In this document: positions 17,049-25,457 of the stretch, one piece after another
How the letters are laid out: each line of letters opens with the position of its first letter
Position numbering within the stretch: position 1 is the first letter of the stretch
Source: an uncultured Christensenellaceae bacterium
GTDB taxonomy: Bacteria > Bacillota > Clostridia > Christensenellales > Aristaeellaceae
DNA: 64,000 nucleotides
Assembly (NCBI GenBank): GCA_905234985.1
Contig: CAJOJQ010000007.1
Coordinates: forward strand, 1 to 64,000
Direction of reading: 5' to 3'
Notes under the pieces: generated by a model
Seen by the model: the letters and a program-made list of their open reading frames with translations, nothing else
The model's database searches: none
Told to the model about the DNA's origin: nothing
Position numbers and translations under genes: made by a program

Positions 17049-17861
17049 TTGAAGAAAAAAATCCTGCTGTGCCTGATGGCAGCGCTGCTGCTGTCGGCTG
17101 GCAGCGGCCTGCTGTGCGCCGCTGCGGAGGCAAAATGGCCGGAGGGTTCCAGCGGCGGAAAGAAAACCAACGGAAAAATGACGCTGGATCTGACCAACGC
17201 CTCCGAAGGCTACTTTATGGCCGCTGTCAGCCAAAAAACCAGCCACCGCATGAAGCTGCGCGTTACCAAAGACAAGGAAACGCTGACCTACGACCTGAAC
17301 AGCGACGGCAATTTCGAGGTTTTCCCGTTTCAGCTGGGCAGCGGAAAATACGATATATCGCTTTACGAAAACGTATCCGGCAAAAAGTATTCCGGGGCCG
17401 GGAAGCTGTCGGTCAACGTGACCCTCACGCGGGAGGACGGCGCGTTCCTCTACCCCAACCAATACGTCAACTACACCGAGCTGACCAAGGCGGTGGCCGC
17501 GGCCAACGAGATGTGCGCCGGGAAGAGCGAAAAGGAAATTTATACCCTGATTCGCAAATACATCATGGATAATTACGCCTATGACTTCATCAAGTCCGTC
17601 ACCGTACCGGCGGGCGAGCTGCCGGATATCGACGGCTGCTACGAAAAAAAGATGGGCGTGTGCCAGGACCTTTCCGCCCTGATGGTGTGCATGCTCCGCT
17701 CCCAGGGGATTCCCGCCAAGCTCATGATCGGCTACGCGGATAAAAACTATCACGCGTGGACGGTCACCCCCATTGAAACAAAACAGGTGCTTTTCGACCC
17801 CACCGCCGCGCTCAACGCCATCAGTAAGCCTGTAACTTACTCCGTTGAACGCTATTACTGA
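17049..17861 (+). CDS. Exported transglutaminase-like protein
   Basis: A 270-residue protein with a TTG start placed eight bases after AAGGGGG; it begins LKKKILLCLMAALLLSAG, a clear signal peptide ending around CAAAEA. The N-terminal half is beta-rich and the C-terminal half is a transglutaminase-core domain. Its Cys-His-Asp triad is recognisable in GVCQDLSALM, NYHAWTV and LFDPTAAL. Bacterial members act as proteases or peptide-modifying enzymes, often on the cell wall. It is the first gene of the unit that continues 14 bases later with the GspF-like gene, so its substrate may be the pilus-like system. Confidence 0.8.
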   Translation: MKKKILLCLMAALLLSAGSGLLCAAAEAKWPEGSSGGKKTNGKMTLDLTNASEGYFMAAVSQKTSHRMKLRVTKDKETLTYDLNSDGNFEVFPFQLGSGKYDISLYENVSGKKYSGAGKLSVNVTLTREDGAFLYPNQYVNYTELTKAVAAANEMCAGKSEKEIYTLIRKYIMDNYAYDFIKSVTVPAGELPDIDGCYEKKMGVCQDLSALMVCMLRSQGIPAKLMIGYADKNYHAWTVTPIETKQVLFDPTAALNAISKPVTYSVERYY

Positions 17862-17875
17862 GGAGGTTTTCTGCC

Positions 17876-18925
17876 ATGCTCAAATTGGAACGGAATGGGC
17901 TTTCTTCCGCGGAACTCAGCAATTTCTGCGGCCAGGTGGCCCTGATCTTGGAAGCCGGCCTGCCCCTGTACGACGGCATGGAGACCCTGGCCGGGGCCGA
18001 CAGCGGCAGCGCCAACGCCGACGTATATGCCGCCGCCAGCAAGGGCGTGACCGAAACCGGGTCCCTGTATGACGCCATCAAGGACGATTCAAGATGGCCC
18101 AAGTACCTGGTGGAAATGGTGGGCATCGGCGAAAGGTCCGGCCAATTGGATCAGGTGATGCGGGGCCTGGAGGCGTATTACGCCCGGGAAGACCGCATTC
18201 GTTCCTCCATTTCCAGTGCCGTCACCTATCCCCTGGTGCTGGGCGTGATGCTGATCGTGATCGTGCTGATCCTTTTGTGGAAGGTGCTTCCCGTATTCCG
18301 CCGGGTGCTCAATTCCATGGGCGCGAGCCTGAACGAATCGGGCAGCCTGCTCATGCGCCTCGGCGTTTCCGTGGGCTGGATCATCCTGGCCCTGGTGGCG
18401 CTGGTGGTGGTGCTGGTGGTCGCGGGCGTGGTGCTTTCGCGCACCAAGCACCGCGACAAGGTGATGCGGGTCGTGCAGCGGGTGATGCCCGGTCTGCAAA
18501 AGCTCAATAAAAAGCTGTCCGCCTCACGTGTGGCCAGCGTGCTTTCCATGATGCTTTCCAGCGGCTTCCCCACCGACGAGGCCCTGGAAATGACCTCCAA
18601 CGTGCTAAGCGACCGGAACGCGGCGGAGAAGGTACACAGCATCCGCCAGAGCTTAGAGGAGGGTTCCACCTTCGCCGAAGCCGTGACCAAAACCAGCCTG
18701 TTTGACGATCTGCATAACCGCATGATCACCATGGGCAGCGCCACCGGCCAGGAGGATCAGGTGCTGGGCAAGCTGGCCTCCCTGTACGAAGAGCAGGTGG
18801 AGGACGGCATCACGCGCCTGGTGGCCATTATCGAACCCACCCTGGTGGCCCTGCTTTCCGTGGTCATCGGCGCGGTGCTGCTTTCCGTGATGCTGCCCAT
18901 GGCGGGTATTCTGACCAGCCTGTAA
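17876..18925 (+). CDS. Type II secretion/type IV pilus platform protein (GspF/PilC-like)
   Basis: A 349-residue inner-membrane protein with two GspF-type cytoplasmic helical bundles (about residues 10-110 with LSNFCGQVALILEAGLPL, and 210-310 with SRVASVLSMMLSSGFPTDEA). Three membrane segments lie near residues 120-140, 160-182 and 322-345. The family anchors the assembly ATPase and the growing pilus. It is somewhat shorter than the usual 400 residues. A GAGGAGG site precedes the ATG. The genes downstream encode pilin-like proteins and a PilT ATPase. Confidence 0.88.
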   Translation: MLKLERNGLSSAELSNFCGQVALILEAGLPLYDGMETLAGADSGSANADVYAAASKGVTETGSLYDAIKDDSRWPKYLVEMVGIGERSGQLDQVMRGLEAYYAREDRIRSSISSAVTYPLVLGVMLIVIVLILLWKVLPVFRRVLNSMGASLNESGSLLMRLGVSVGWIILALVALVVVLVVAGVVLSRTKHRDKVMRVVQRVMPGLQKLNKKLSASRVASVLSMMLSSGFPTDEALEMTSNVLSDRNAAEKVHSIRQSLEEGSTFAEAVTKTSLFDDLHNRMITMGSATGQEDQVLGKLASLYEEQVEDGITRLVAIIEPTLVALLSVVIGAVLLSVMLPMAGILTSL

Positions 18926-18941
18926 CAAAGGAGAAGGGTGC

Positions 18942-19247
18942 ATGAACCGAAGGGATTGGATCAAGCTCCTGAGCATCGTGCTGGTGCTGGCGGCGGCCGT
19001 GCTGCTGGTGAACCGCATCGACACTGCCCAAGACGCCGCGGAAACGGATATCGTGCGGGACGCCGTGAAAAACGCGGCGCTCACCTGCTATGCCGTGGAA
19101 GGCGCGTATCCCGACAGCGTGGACTACCTGCGGGAGCATTACCGCCTGGCCTACGATGAGGACCGCTATTTGATCACCTACGACGCTTTCGCCTCCAACA
19201 TGATCCCCGATATCTGGGTCACGGAAGTGGGGGTGGGCGCGCAATGA
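18942..19247 (+). CDS. Small pilin-like membrane protein
   Basis: A 101-residue protein with one hydrophobic N-terminal segment (LLSIVLVLAAAVLLV) followed by a soluble part containing NAALTCYAVEGAYPDSVDYL. This segment resembles the region after the pilin helix in small pseudopilins, where a 'cYp.eG.YP' motif is common. The classical prepilin peptidase site with Glu at +5 is absent. The start follows GGAGAAGGG. It overlaps the next gene by four bases. Confidence 0.6.
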   Translation: MNRRDWIKLLSIVLVLAAAVLLVNRIDTAQDAAETDIVRDAVKNAALTCYAVEGAYPDSVDYLREHYRLAYDEDRYLITYDAFASNMIPDIWVTEVGVGAQ

Positions 19248-19723
19248 GCAAGGGCGGGCCTTCCCACGCCATATCGGGCGTGTTTGTGTTTCTTCTTTTG
19301 GGCATCTTCGCCGTGTTTTCCACCGTGATGGTGGTGCTGGGGGCCAAGGCCTACAAGGCCACGGCGGACCGGGCGGCGGAGCATAACGCGGGCCGCATCG
19401 CCAGCGCCTACGTGCGCAGCATGGTGCGGGCGGACGACGACAGGGATTCCCTGCGGGTGGACGAGATCGACGGCCTCTCCGCCGTGACCATGCATTACGA
19501 TTTTGACGGCGAGGAATACCTGACCAGGATCTATGTGTACGGCGGCATGCTGCGGGAATGGTTTACCTACGCGGAGGCCGATTTTGAACCGGAAGGCGGG
19601 GAAGCGGTGTGCGCCGCGGATGAAATGCAGGCCAGCCTGTCCGGCCATCTGCTGAACGTGCGGCTGCGCCACGGAAACGAATGGACGAGCGTGGATATCG
19701 CCCTTCGCTCCGCCGCGAACTGA
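19244..19723 (+). CDS. DUF4860-like pilin-associated membrane protein
   Basis: A 159-residue protein with one N-terminal membrane helix (SGVFVFLLLGIFAVFSTVMVVLGA) and a beta-rich outer domain. Its sequence style (HNAGRIASAYVRSMVRADDD, TRIYVYGGMLREWF) matches the uncharacterised DUF4860 group seen in clostridial pilus-like operons. It is coupled by ATGA to the upstream gene. It probably works as a minor pseudopilin; this is inference from position and topology. Confidence 0.6.
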   Translation: MSKGGPSHAISGVFVFLLLGIFAVFSTVMVVLGAKAYKATADRAAEHNAGRIASAYVRSMVRADDDRDSLRVDEIDGLSAVTMHYDFDGEEYLTRIYVYGGMLREWFTYAEADFEPEGGEAVCAADEMQASLSGHLLNVRLRHGNEWTSVDIALRSAAN

Positions 19724-19735
19724 GGTGATGAGCAA

Positions 19736-20131
19736 GTGAGAAGCGGAAACAGAAGCAACGCGCTGCTGGTGGAGCTTTTGATCGTGGTGCTGTTCTTCAT
19801 GCTGTCCTCCACGGTGCTTTTGCAGGTTTTCTCCACCGCCCGCAGTCAAAGCGCCCTGTCCGGCAAGCTGATCTCGGCGTCCAACGCCGCCCAAAGCGCG
19901 GCGGATCGGCTGTACGCCGCCAAGGACGCGGAAAGCATGCTTGCCGAAATGGGCTGGACGCGGGAAGAGGATTTGTGGCGGCTGCCCGGCGGCGATTATG
20001 ACCTGACCGTTTCCCTGACCCGCGAGCAGCAGCCCTTCGGCGAGCTTACGCGCTATCAGGTGCGGGCGGTCAGCGGCGGGCAAACCCTGGTGGAGCTGCC
20101 CGGCGCGCGGTATCGGGAGGCGGCGGAATGA
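19736..20131 (+). CDS. Pseudopilin-like protein
   Basis: A 131-residue protein starting at GTG after an AGGTG site. Its N-terminus SNALLVELLIVVLFF closely copies the pilin signature FTLVELLIVI, including the Glu that would be +5 after processing, although the Gly at -1 is replaced by Asn. The rest is a soluble domain with YDLTVSLTREQQPFGELTRY. It is most likely a minor pilin of the system encoded here. It overlaps the next gene by four bases. Confidence 0.65.
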   Translation: MRSGNRSNALLVELLIVVLFFMLSSTVLLQVFSTARSQSALSGKLISASNAAQSAADRLYAAKDAESMLAEMGWTREEDLWRLPGGDYDLTVSLTREQQPFGELTRYQVRAVSGGQTLVELPGARYREAAE

Positions 20132-20562
20132 AGAAAAAAAGCATGATCAGCTTCGGCCCGGGCGCTTCCTCCCTGATCCTGATTTTCGTGGTGCTGGCCC
20201 TCAGCACCCTGGGCATGCTGTCCCTGATGAACAGCCGCAACGATATCCGCCTCAGCGAGCGGAGCGTGCAGGTGACCCAGGCGGTGTACGCCCTGCAAAC
20301 GGCGGCGGAGGAAAAACGCGCCGCCCTGGACGCGCTGCTGGCAACGGCCGCTAAAGAAGCGGGCGATCAGGAAGCCTATGCCGCCGCACTTGAGGCCGCC
20401 CTGCCCGAAGACGTCACCTGGGAGGACGGCGCGCTGTGCTGGGAGGAAACGGACGGCTTTCGTTCCTTAAGCTGCGCCCTGGAAGCGCTGCCCCTGGGTT
20501 CCCCGGAAAGAACCCGCTGGATTCGTTTTGAACTGACCGCTGTAACGGAAGAAGTGTGGTAA
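20128..20562 (+). CDS. Small pilin-like membrane protein
   Basis: A 144-residue protein with an N-terminal hydrophobic segment (SSLILIFVVLALSTLGMLSLM), a helical amphipathic stretch rich in Ala and Glu, and a short beta region at the end. No prepilin cleavage signature is visible. The topology parallels PilX/GspK-like minor components. It is the fourth small membrane protein of the operon and ends two bases before the PilT start. Confidence 0.55.
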   Translation: MKKKSMISFGPGASSLILIFVVLALSTLGMLSLMNSRNDIRLSERSVQVTQAVYALQTAAEEKRAALDALLATAAKEAGDQEAYAAALEAALPEDVTWEDGALCWEETDGFRSLSCALEALPLGSPERTRWIRFELTAVTEEVW

Positions 20563-20564
20563 TC

Positions 20565-21611
20565 ATGGTTGAACTGCTGCAAAAAGCCGTCAGCATGGGC
20601 GGATCGGATATTTTCATCATTCCCGGTTCCCGCCCCACGGTAAAGGTGAATAACGAGCTGGTGCCGCTGAATGAGAATAAGCTCCATTCGGCGGACACGC
20701 AAAAGCTGGTGGAAGAAATGTACGCCCTGGCCCACCGGGACATTAAGCTCCTGGGACGCGAGGGGGACGACGACTTTTCCTTTGCTATCAAGGAAGTGAG
20801 CCGCTTCCGCTGCAACGCCTATATGCAGCGCGGCTCCATGGCGGCCATCTGCCGCATCGTGAATTTCGAGCTGCCCCAAGTGAGCGAGCTGGGCATCCCC
20901 GATATCGTGATGACCCTCTGCGCCCAGCGCAGCGGCATGGTGCTGGTCACCGGCCCCGCGGGCAGCGGCAAAAGCACCACCCTGGCCTGCATGATCGACA
21001 AAATCAACAGCGAACTGCAGGCCCACATCATCACCATCGAGGACCCAATCGAGTACCTGCACCGGCACAAGAAATCCCTGGTGAGCCAGCGGGAGGTGCC
21101 CAACGACGCGGCTACCTTCTCCCGCGCCCTCCGCGCCGCCCTGCGCCAGGCCCCGGACGTGGTGATGCTTGGCGAAATGCGCGATCTGGACACTATCCGC
21201 ACCGCCATCACCGCCGCCGAAACGGGGCATTTGCTGCTGTCCTCCCTGCATACCATCGGCGCGGCCAAAACGGTGGACCGCATCATCGACACGTTCCCCG
21301 CCGAACAGCAGACCCAGATTCGCGTTCAGCTTTCGATGGTGCTGAAAGCCGTCATTTCCCAGCGCCTGGTGCCCACCGTCAACGGCGGCCGGGTGCCCGT
21401 GTTTGAAGTGATGACTGTGAACCCCGCTATCCAGAACATGATCCGCGACGGCCGTACCCACCAGATCGACAACGTGATATACGGCGGCAGCGATAAAACC
21501 ATGCTGTCCATGGACGCGGAGCTGCAGCGCCTGGTGCGCACGGGCAAAATCACCCGGGACATCGCCCTGCTGTACGCCGCCAATCCCGAAACCCTGGCAA
21601 AACGCATCTGA
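20565..21611 (+). CDS. pilT: PilT-type retraction ATPase
   Basis: A 348-residue hexameric secretion ATPase. Walker A is GPAGSGKSTT (about residues 130-139), the Asp-box region reads TIEDPIEYLH, Walker B is MLGEMRDLDT (about 201-210) and the His box is HLLLSSLHT. The C-terminal AIQNMIRDGRTHQI corresponds to the AIRNLIRE signature that separates PilT from PilB. The family powers pilus retraction. No PilB assembly ATPase is in the window. An alternative GTG start lies nine bases upstream. Confidence 0.92.
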   Translation: MVELLQKAVSMGGSDIFIIPGSRPTVKVNNELVPLNENKLHSADTQKLVEEMYALAHRDIKLLGREGDDDFSFAIKEVSRFRCNAYMQRGSMAAICRIVNFELPQVSELGIPDIVMTLCAQRSGMVLVTGPAGSGKSTTLACMIDKINSELQAHIITIEDPIEYLHRHKKSLVSQREVPNDAATFSRALRAALRQAPDVVMLGEMRDLDTIRTAITAAETGHLLLSSLHTIGAAKTVDRIIDTFPAEQQTQIRVQLSMVLKAVISQRLVPTVNGGRVPVFEVMTVNPAIQNMIRDGRTHQIDNVIYGGSDKTMLSMDAELQRLVRTGKITRDIALLYAANPETLAKRI

Positions 21612-21627
21612 TTCCCAAAATGATTCA

Positions 21628-21660
21628 GGGGCCGGTGAAATCCACCGGCCCCGATTTTTT
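21628..21660 (+). terminator. Strong intrinsic terminator
   Basis: A perfect ten-pair GC-rich stem (GGGGCCGGTG/CACCGGCCCC) is followed by six T residues. It closes the pilus-like operon and separates it from the convergent brnA gene. Confidence 0.9.
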
Positions 21661-21667
21661 ATGCTTT

Positions 21668-21877
21668 TCAACTCCACGACAGGTTCAGCTGCCGTTTATT
21701 CCGCACGCAATCCGCCAGATACAGGTTGATCAGCGTTTGGTACGGAATGCCGCTGGAGGCGGCCTGCTGCTTGAAATACGCGATTGTATCCACATCCAGA
21801 TTGATGGTGACCTGGTTTTTCAGCTTTTTGGCATAGGGATTGGGCCGGGCGTTGGAAAAATCATATTCTTCTCTCAT
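21668..21877 (-). CDS. brnA: BrnA-family antitoxin
   Basis: A 69-residue DNA-binding antitoxin. The start at 21877 (MREEYDFSNARPNPYAKKLK) follows an AGAGGTG site; a TTG further upstream is possible. It has the BrnA pattern: an N-terminal YDFSNARPNPYA toxin-binding segment, then a ribbon-helix-helix with VTINLDVDTIAYFKQQA and SGIPYQTLINLYL. It neutralises BrnT and represses the shared promoter. Its gene is downstream of brnT, as in known brnTA operons. Confidence 0.93.
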   Translation of the reverse strand: MREEYDFSNARPNPYAKKLKNQVTINLDVDTIAYFKQQAASSGIPYQTLINLYLADCVRNKRQLNLSWS

Positions 21878-21891
21878 TTTCGTCACCTCTT

Positions 21892-22167
21892 TCAAACGTA
21901 GTGCATGGATTCCGTCTTGGTCGCTTTTCGGGCGGAAATAATGCGGATCACAGTATCGGACGCACGGTAACAGTGGCAGACGATCAGCAGGTTGGCCCGT
22001 GTACTCATACCCAGGATGATGAAGCGTTCTTCTTCCTGAGAATGCTCCGGGTCGTCGATGACCAATGCCCGTTCGTCATAGAAAACCGTTTGCGCCTCCT
22101 CGAATGAAACCTTGTGCTTGACCTTGTTGATTTCGTTCTTGCGCTCATCCCATTCAAAGGACAGCAT
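21892..22167 (-). CDS. brnT: BrnT-family ribonuclease toxin
   Basis: A 91-residue RelE-fold toxin. Family motifs are visible: FEWDERKNEINKVKHKVSFEEA at the N-terminus (shown in part as FEWDERKNEINKVKH), VFYDERALVIDDPEHS in the middle, and IRIISARKATKTE at the C-terminus with the conserved Arg and Glu. BrnT degrades mRNA and halts translation when free of BrnA. It is first in the operon, 14 bases before brnA, with a promoter and operator directly upstream. Confidence 0.95.
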   Translation of the reverse strand: MLSFEWDERKNEINKVKHKVSFEEAQTVFYDERALVIDDPEHSQEEERFIILGMSTRANLLIVCHCYRASDTVIRIISARKATKTESMHYV

Positions 22168-22199
22168 GGCATTCCCCCGCTTCCTTCACGATCAATTAT

Positions 22200-22228
22200 A
22201 TTATAATTATTTCATAATTATTTGTCAA
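22200..22228 (-). promoter_or_regulatory. Consensus promoter with palindromic operator of brnTA
   Basis: On the minus strand a perfect TTGACA and a perfect TATAAT are separated by exactly 17 bases. The spacer contains an inverted repeat, AATTAT-GAA-ATAATT (22205-22219), which touches the -10. This is the expected place for autorepression by BrnA dimers. Confidence 0.85.
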
Positions 22229-22277
22229 TGATTCTTCCGCGTACTTTGAACCGCGCCTGCTTATCCCCAGCATCTCC

Positions 22278-23915
22278 TTATGCGTGCGCGTGCATGGCGT
22301 CCTCCCGGGCGCAGGTGGCGATATTCACGGCGTGGTCGGCCACGCGTTCCAAGTTGTTGATGGTTTCCAGGAAGATCACGCCCGCCTTGGGGGTACACTT
22401 GTGTTCCTTCAGGCGGTCGATATGCTTGCGGCGGAGGGCCTCGGTCATATCGTCCACGTTCTGCTCCTCCTGCTGGATCAGGTTCATGATGGAATCGGGG
22501 ATGTCCCATTCCTCCAGGCCCTCCAGGGCGGAATCAAGCACCTTCATGACGTGGCCGAAAAGCTCTTCCAATTCGGCGTCGGCCTTGTCGGAAATTTTGG
22601 CGTTCCGAAGCTGACGCTCCCTGGCAAGGCCCAGCAGGTTCATGGCGTGGTCGCTGATGCGTTCCAAGTCGGTGACCACGTGGAACAGCTCGGCAATGCG
22701 CTTGCTTTCATGCTCGCCCAGTTCCAGAGGCATGACGGCCACCAGCCCCTCGGTAATCGCTTCCTCCAAAAAATCGGCCAGCTCCTCGTGATCGTTGATT
22801 TCCTTCTCGCGGGAAAAATCCAGGGTGCGCAGGGTTTCCAGGGACAAAATCAAATGATCGTGAGTCTCCCGGCCCATGCGGCATACCTCGCGGTACAATT
22901 GCTCCGCCGCCAACGCGGGGGTTTTCAGCAGGCGTTCGTCATAATACTGCAATTTCAAGGCCTGCGGTTCCTCTTCCTCCTTGCCGGGAACGATCAGGCA
23001 GGCCAGCTTCACCAGCAGATTGCTGAAGGGCAGCAGCACCAGGGTGGAGGCTACGCTGGTGAAAATGTGCATAAAGGAAATGCACAGCTTGGGGCTGCCG
23101 GGCACCAGTTCCTGGGCCCACCGGGCCAGGGGGAAGAAGGCGTCCAGCAGAAGGAACAGGGCGGCGCAAATCACGTTGAAGAGCAGATGCACCATGGCCG
23201 TGCGCTTGGCGGCCACCCGGGAATTGGCCATGGACAAAAGCGACGGGGTACAGGAGCCGATTTTCGCGCCCAGCACCAGATACAGCGCCCCTTCCATGCT
23301 CACCAGGCCGCCCGCCGCCAGCACCTGCACGATACCGACGGACACGGAGGAGCTTTGCAGCAGCGCCGTCACCGCCGCGCCCACCAGCAGGCCCAGCAGA
23401 GGATTGCGCACGCTCTGCATCAGGTTCAGGAATACCGGCCATTCCCGCAAAGGTTCGGTGGATTCGCTCATCAGATCCATGCCGATGAACAGCACGCCCA
23501 AGCCCATGCATACCATGCCCGCCTGCTTCACCGTTTCCCTTTTGCCGAACACCATGATCATCACGATGCCCGCGAAGGCGAACACGGGGCCGGGATCGAA
23601 CTTGATGGACAGCAGGAGGGAGGTGACGGTGGTGCCGATGTTCGCGCCCATGATAACGCCCACGGACTGGGCCAGGGTGAGCAATTGGGCGTTGACGAAG
23701 CCCACCACCATCACCGTGGTGGCCCCGGAGGACTGAATGATGGCCGTGACGCAGATGCCCGTCAGCATGGCGATCACCCGGTTCCGGGTCATGAGGGTGA
23801 GGAAATGCTTGAGCTTCGGCCCGGCGGCCTGCTCCAGTCCCTCCCCCATCACGCGCATGCCGAACAGGAAGAAGGCCAGGCCGCCAAGCAGCGTGATCAC
23901 CGTCTGTACGCTCAT
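22278..23915 (-). CDS. Na+/phosphate symporter with C-terminal PhoU-like domain
   Basis: A 545-residue membrane protein. The transmembrane half (about residues 1-300) carries the two inverted family repeats with QSSGATTVMVVGFVNAQLL and LLQSSSVSVGIVQVL, and the ANIGTTVTSLL and GAKIGSC segments. The C-terminal 200 residues are helical PhoU-like (MNLIQQEEQNVDDMTEALRR). The protein imports phosphate with sodium. A GGAGGCG site precedes the ATG. It is the last gene of a unit with the lipase-like and mannosidase genes. Confidence 0.93.
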   Translation of the reverse strand: MSVQTVITLLGGLAFFLFGMRVMGEGLEQAAGPKLKHFLTLMTRNRVIAMLTGICVTAIIQSSGATTVMVVGFVNAQLLTLAQSVGVIMGANIGTTVTSLLLSIKFDPGPVFAFAGIVMIMVFGKRETVKQAGMVCMGLGVLFIGMDLMSESTEPLREWPVFLNLMQSVRNPLLGLLVGAAVTALLQSSSVSVGIVQVLAAGGLVSMEGALYLVLGAKIGSCTPSLLSMANSRVAAKRTAMVHLLFNVICAALFLLLDAFFPLARWAQELVPGSPKLCISFMHIFTSVASTLVLLPFSNLLVKLACLIVPGKEEEEPQALKLQYYDERLLKTPALAAEQLYREVCRMGRETHDHLILSLETLRTLDFSREKEINDHEELADFLEEAITEGLVAVMPLELGEHESKRIAELFHVVTDLERISDHAMNLLGLARERQLRNAKISDKADAELEELFGHVMKVLDSALEGLEEWDIPDSIMNLIQQEEQNVDDMTEALRRKHIDRLKEHKCTPKAGVIFLETINNLERVADHAVNIATCAREDAMHAHA

Positions 23916-23927
23916 CCCACGCCTCCT

Positions 23928-25430
23928 TTACCGGGTCCTGCGTTTCTTTTCTTCGGAAAGCCGGGCGTACCGGCCGCCCGCCAAGCGGCGCGGGCCTCTG
24001 CCGCCTGTGTTTTCCATGGCGCTGACCGGCGGCATCCACAGCCGCTGTTTGAGATCGTCAAACCGCTTTGTCACGATGTACTGATAGGGCGCGACGCCCT
24101 CCGGAGGATAATCGCCCCGCAGCCTGTGGGACACGCCCAGACAGGACAGGGCGGTTTTGGCGAAGGCCGCGCCGCCGTGCCGCAGGATCAGGGCGGCAAT
24201 GCGCCCGCGCAGCAGGCTCATTTTATCCTCGGACGGTTCGCCGCCCTGCGAAGCCGTGCGGTAGCCCTGGAGCGTTCGCCGGTACAGGGCCTGCACAATA
24301 TCCTCCCGCCTGCTGCCCAAAGCGCCCAGCAGCTTTTCCGGCACCAGGGACCCCGCCAGCACGTTCAGGGCGGCCATGGCGCTGTCCGCGGGCACGTCCT
24401 CCAGGGCGCGGAGCATGGCCCCCACCAGCAGGAACGCCCCGGCGCTGTCGGTCACGCTTCGCATGAGCCGGTGAACCGCCCGGAACAAATCGTCCTGCCA
24501 GGCGGCCTGATAGCAGGCTTTCCGCATGGCCTGATCGGGGTACATCACCCGGCAGCGGCCAATATGCACCGCCGCGCCCATGCGGGGAAAAATGTCGTCG
24601 GCGTTCAGGATGTGCAAAAGCGGAAAAGCGCTCACGTCGCAATCCATCCGCGCGTATACCGCACTGGGAGAGGCGAAGCCGCAGCCCATCATATTCTGCC
24701 GCAGGAACCCCCGCCGAATTTCCCGATAGGCGAACAGCTGCATCACCGCGCCGCCCTGGCTGTGGCCCGCCATCCAAAGGCGGAAGCGGCTGCCGGGCCG
24801 ACGGCATTCCGCCAGGATATCCGAAAGGGTCAGCTTGCTTACCTGCAATTCCCTGGCCGTTTCCGGAAAACAGATCTCCTCCGCGTTCTTTTCAAATTCC
24901 TTCGTCAATTGCAGGAAGCCCGCGTGCATGCCCTCCTCCCGGTTCAGCCGGAAATTGGAGAACCAATCGTAGATCCGTTTGCCCGTGCCCATGAAGCCGA
25001 CGGCTACCACATACTGCCGAACGCCTTCCGCCAGGGGGCGCAGCATCACCACCGCCTTGCAGGTGTCCGATCCCTCCCGCTGGCGCAAGGCCCCCCGAAG
25101 CTGGCTGATGGGGTTCACCCTTTTCAGCCGCGCCCGGGCCAGATAGTGGAAATAATCGCTGACCATGGCGCTCAGTCTGCCCCCGGGGGCGGCGTTCACG
25201 GTCTGGCCGGTGAGCAGGGTGTTGTCCACCTGAAAGGAAAAATCGCGCCACCCGGCTTCCCGCCAGGCGTCTATGTCCATATCGTAGGCGGATGAAGCCA
25301 ATTCAAAGGAAAGCAGCGCCGCTTCCCGGGTAAAAACGGGCTGGGCCAGCCCGCAGTTTTCTTCCCAGGGGGTAAACAGGGGCATGACGCCGCCCAAATC
25401 GCAGCCTGTAAAACGTCCGATGCCGGACAT
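23928..25430 (-). CDS. Lipase-like alpha/beta hydrolase (class 3 lipase type)
   Basis: A 500-residue protein without an obvious signal peptide. Near residue 220 it has the nucleophile elbow GHSQGGAVMQLF, preceded by a short LWMA strand and followed by CGFASPSAVYA, as in class 3 lipases and Mbeg1-like proteins. Upstream, VVAVGFMGTGKRIYDW fits the oxyanion region. A later LHILNADDIFPRMG carries the candidate catalytic Asp. The substrate is unknown. It lies 12 bases before the phosphate symporter gene and 27 bases after the mannosidase gene. Confidence 0.8.
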   Translation of the reverse strand: MSGIGRFTGCDLGGVMPLFTPWEENCGLAQPVFTREAALLSFELASSAYDMDIDAWREAGWRDFSFQVDNTLLTGQTVNAAPGGRLSAMVSDYFHYLARARLKRVNPISQLRGALRQREGSDTCKAVVMLRPLAEGVRQYVVAVGFMGTGKRIYDWFSNFRLNREEGMHAGFLQLTKEFEKNAEEICFPETARELQVSKLTLSDILAECRRPGSRFRLWMAGHSQGGAVMQLFAYREIRRGFLRQNMMGCGFASPSAVYARMDCDVSAFPLLHILNADDIFPRMGAAVHIGRCRVMYPDQAMRKACYQAAWQDDLFRAVHRLMRSVTDSAGAFLLVGAMLRALEDVPADSAMAALNVLAGSLVPEKLLGALGSRREDIVQALYRRTLQGYRTASQGGEPSEDKMSLLRGRIAALILRHGGAAFAKTALSCLGVSHRLRGDYPPEGVAPYQYIVTKRFDDLKQRLWMPPVSAMENTGGRGPRRLAGGRYARLSEEKKRRTR

Positions 25431-25457
25431 GAACAGTGTCCTCCTTCGTATGATTCT

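Noticed and set aside
22284-25295. A 1003-codon plus-strand open frame
   Set aside because: It is antisense to the phosphate symporter and lipase-like genes, is His/Gln/Gly-rich and has no domain. It arises from codon bias of the opposite strand.
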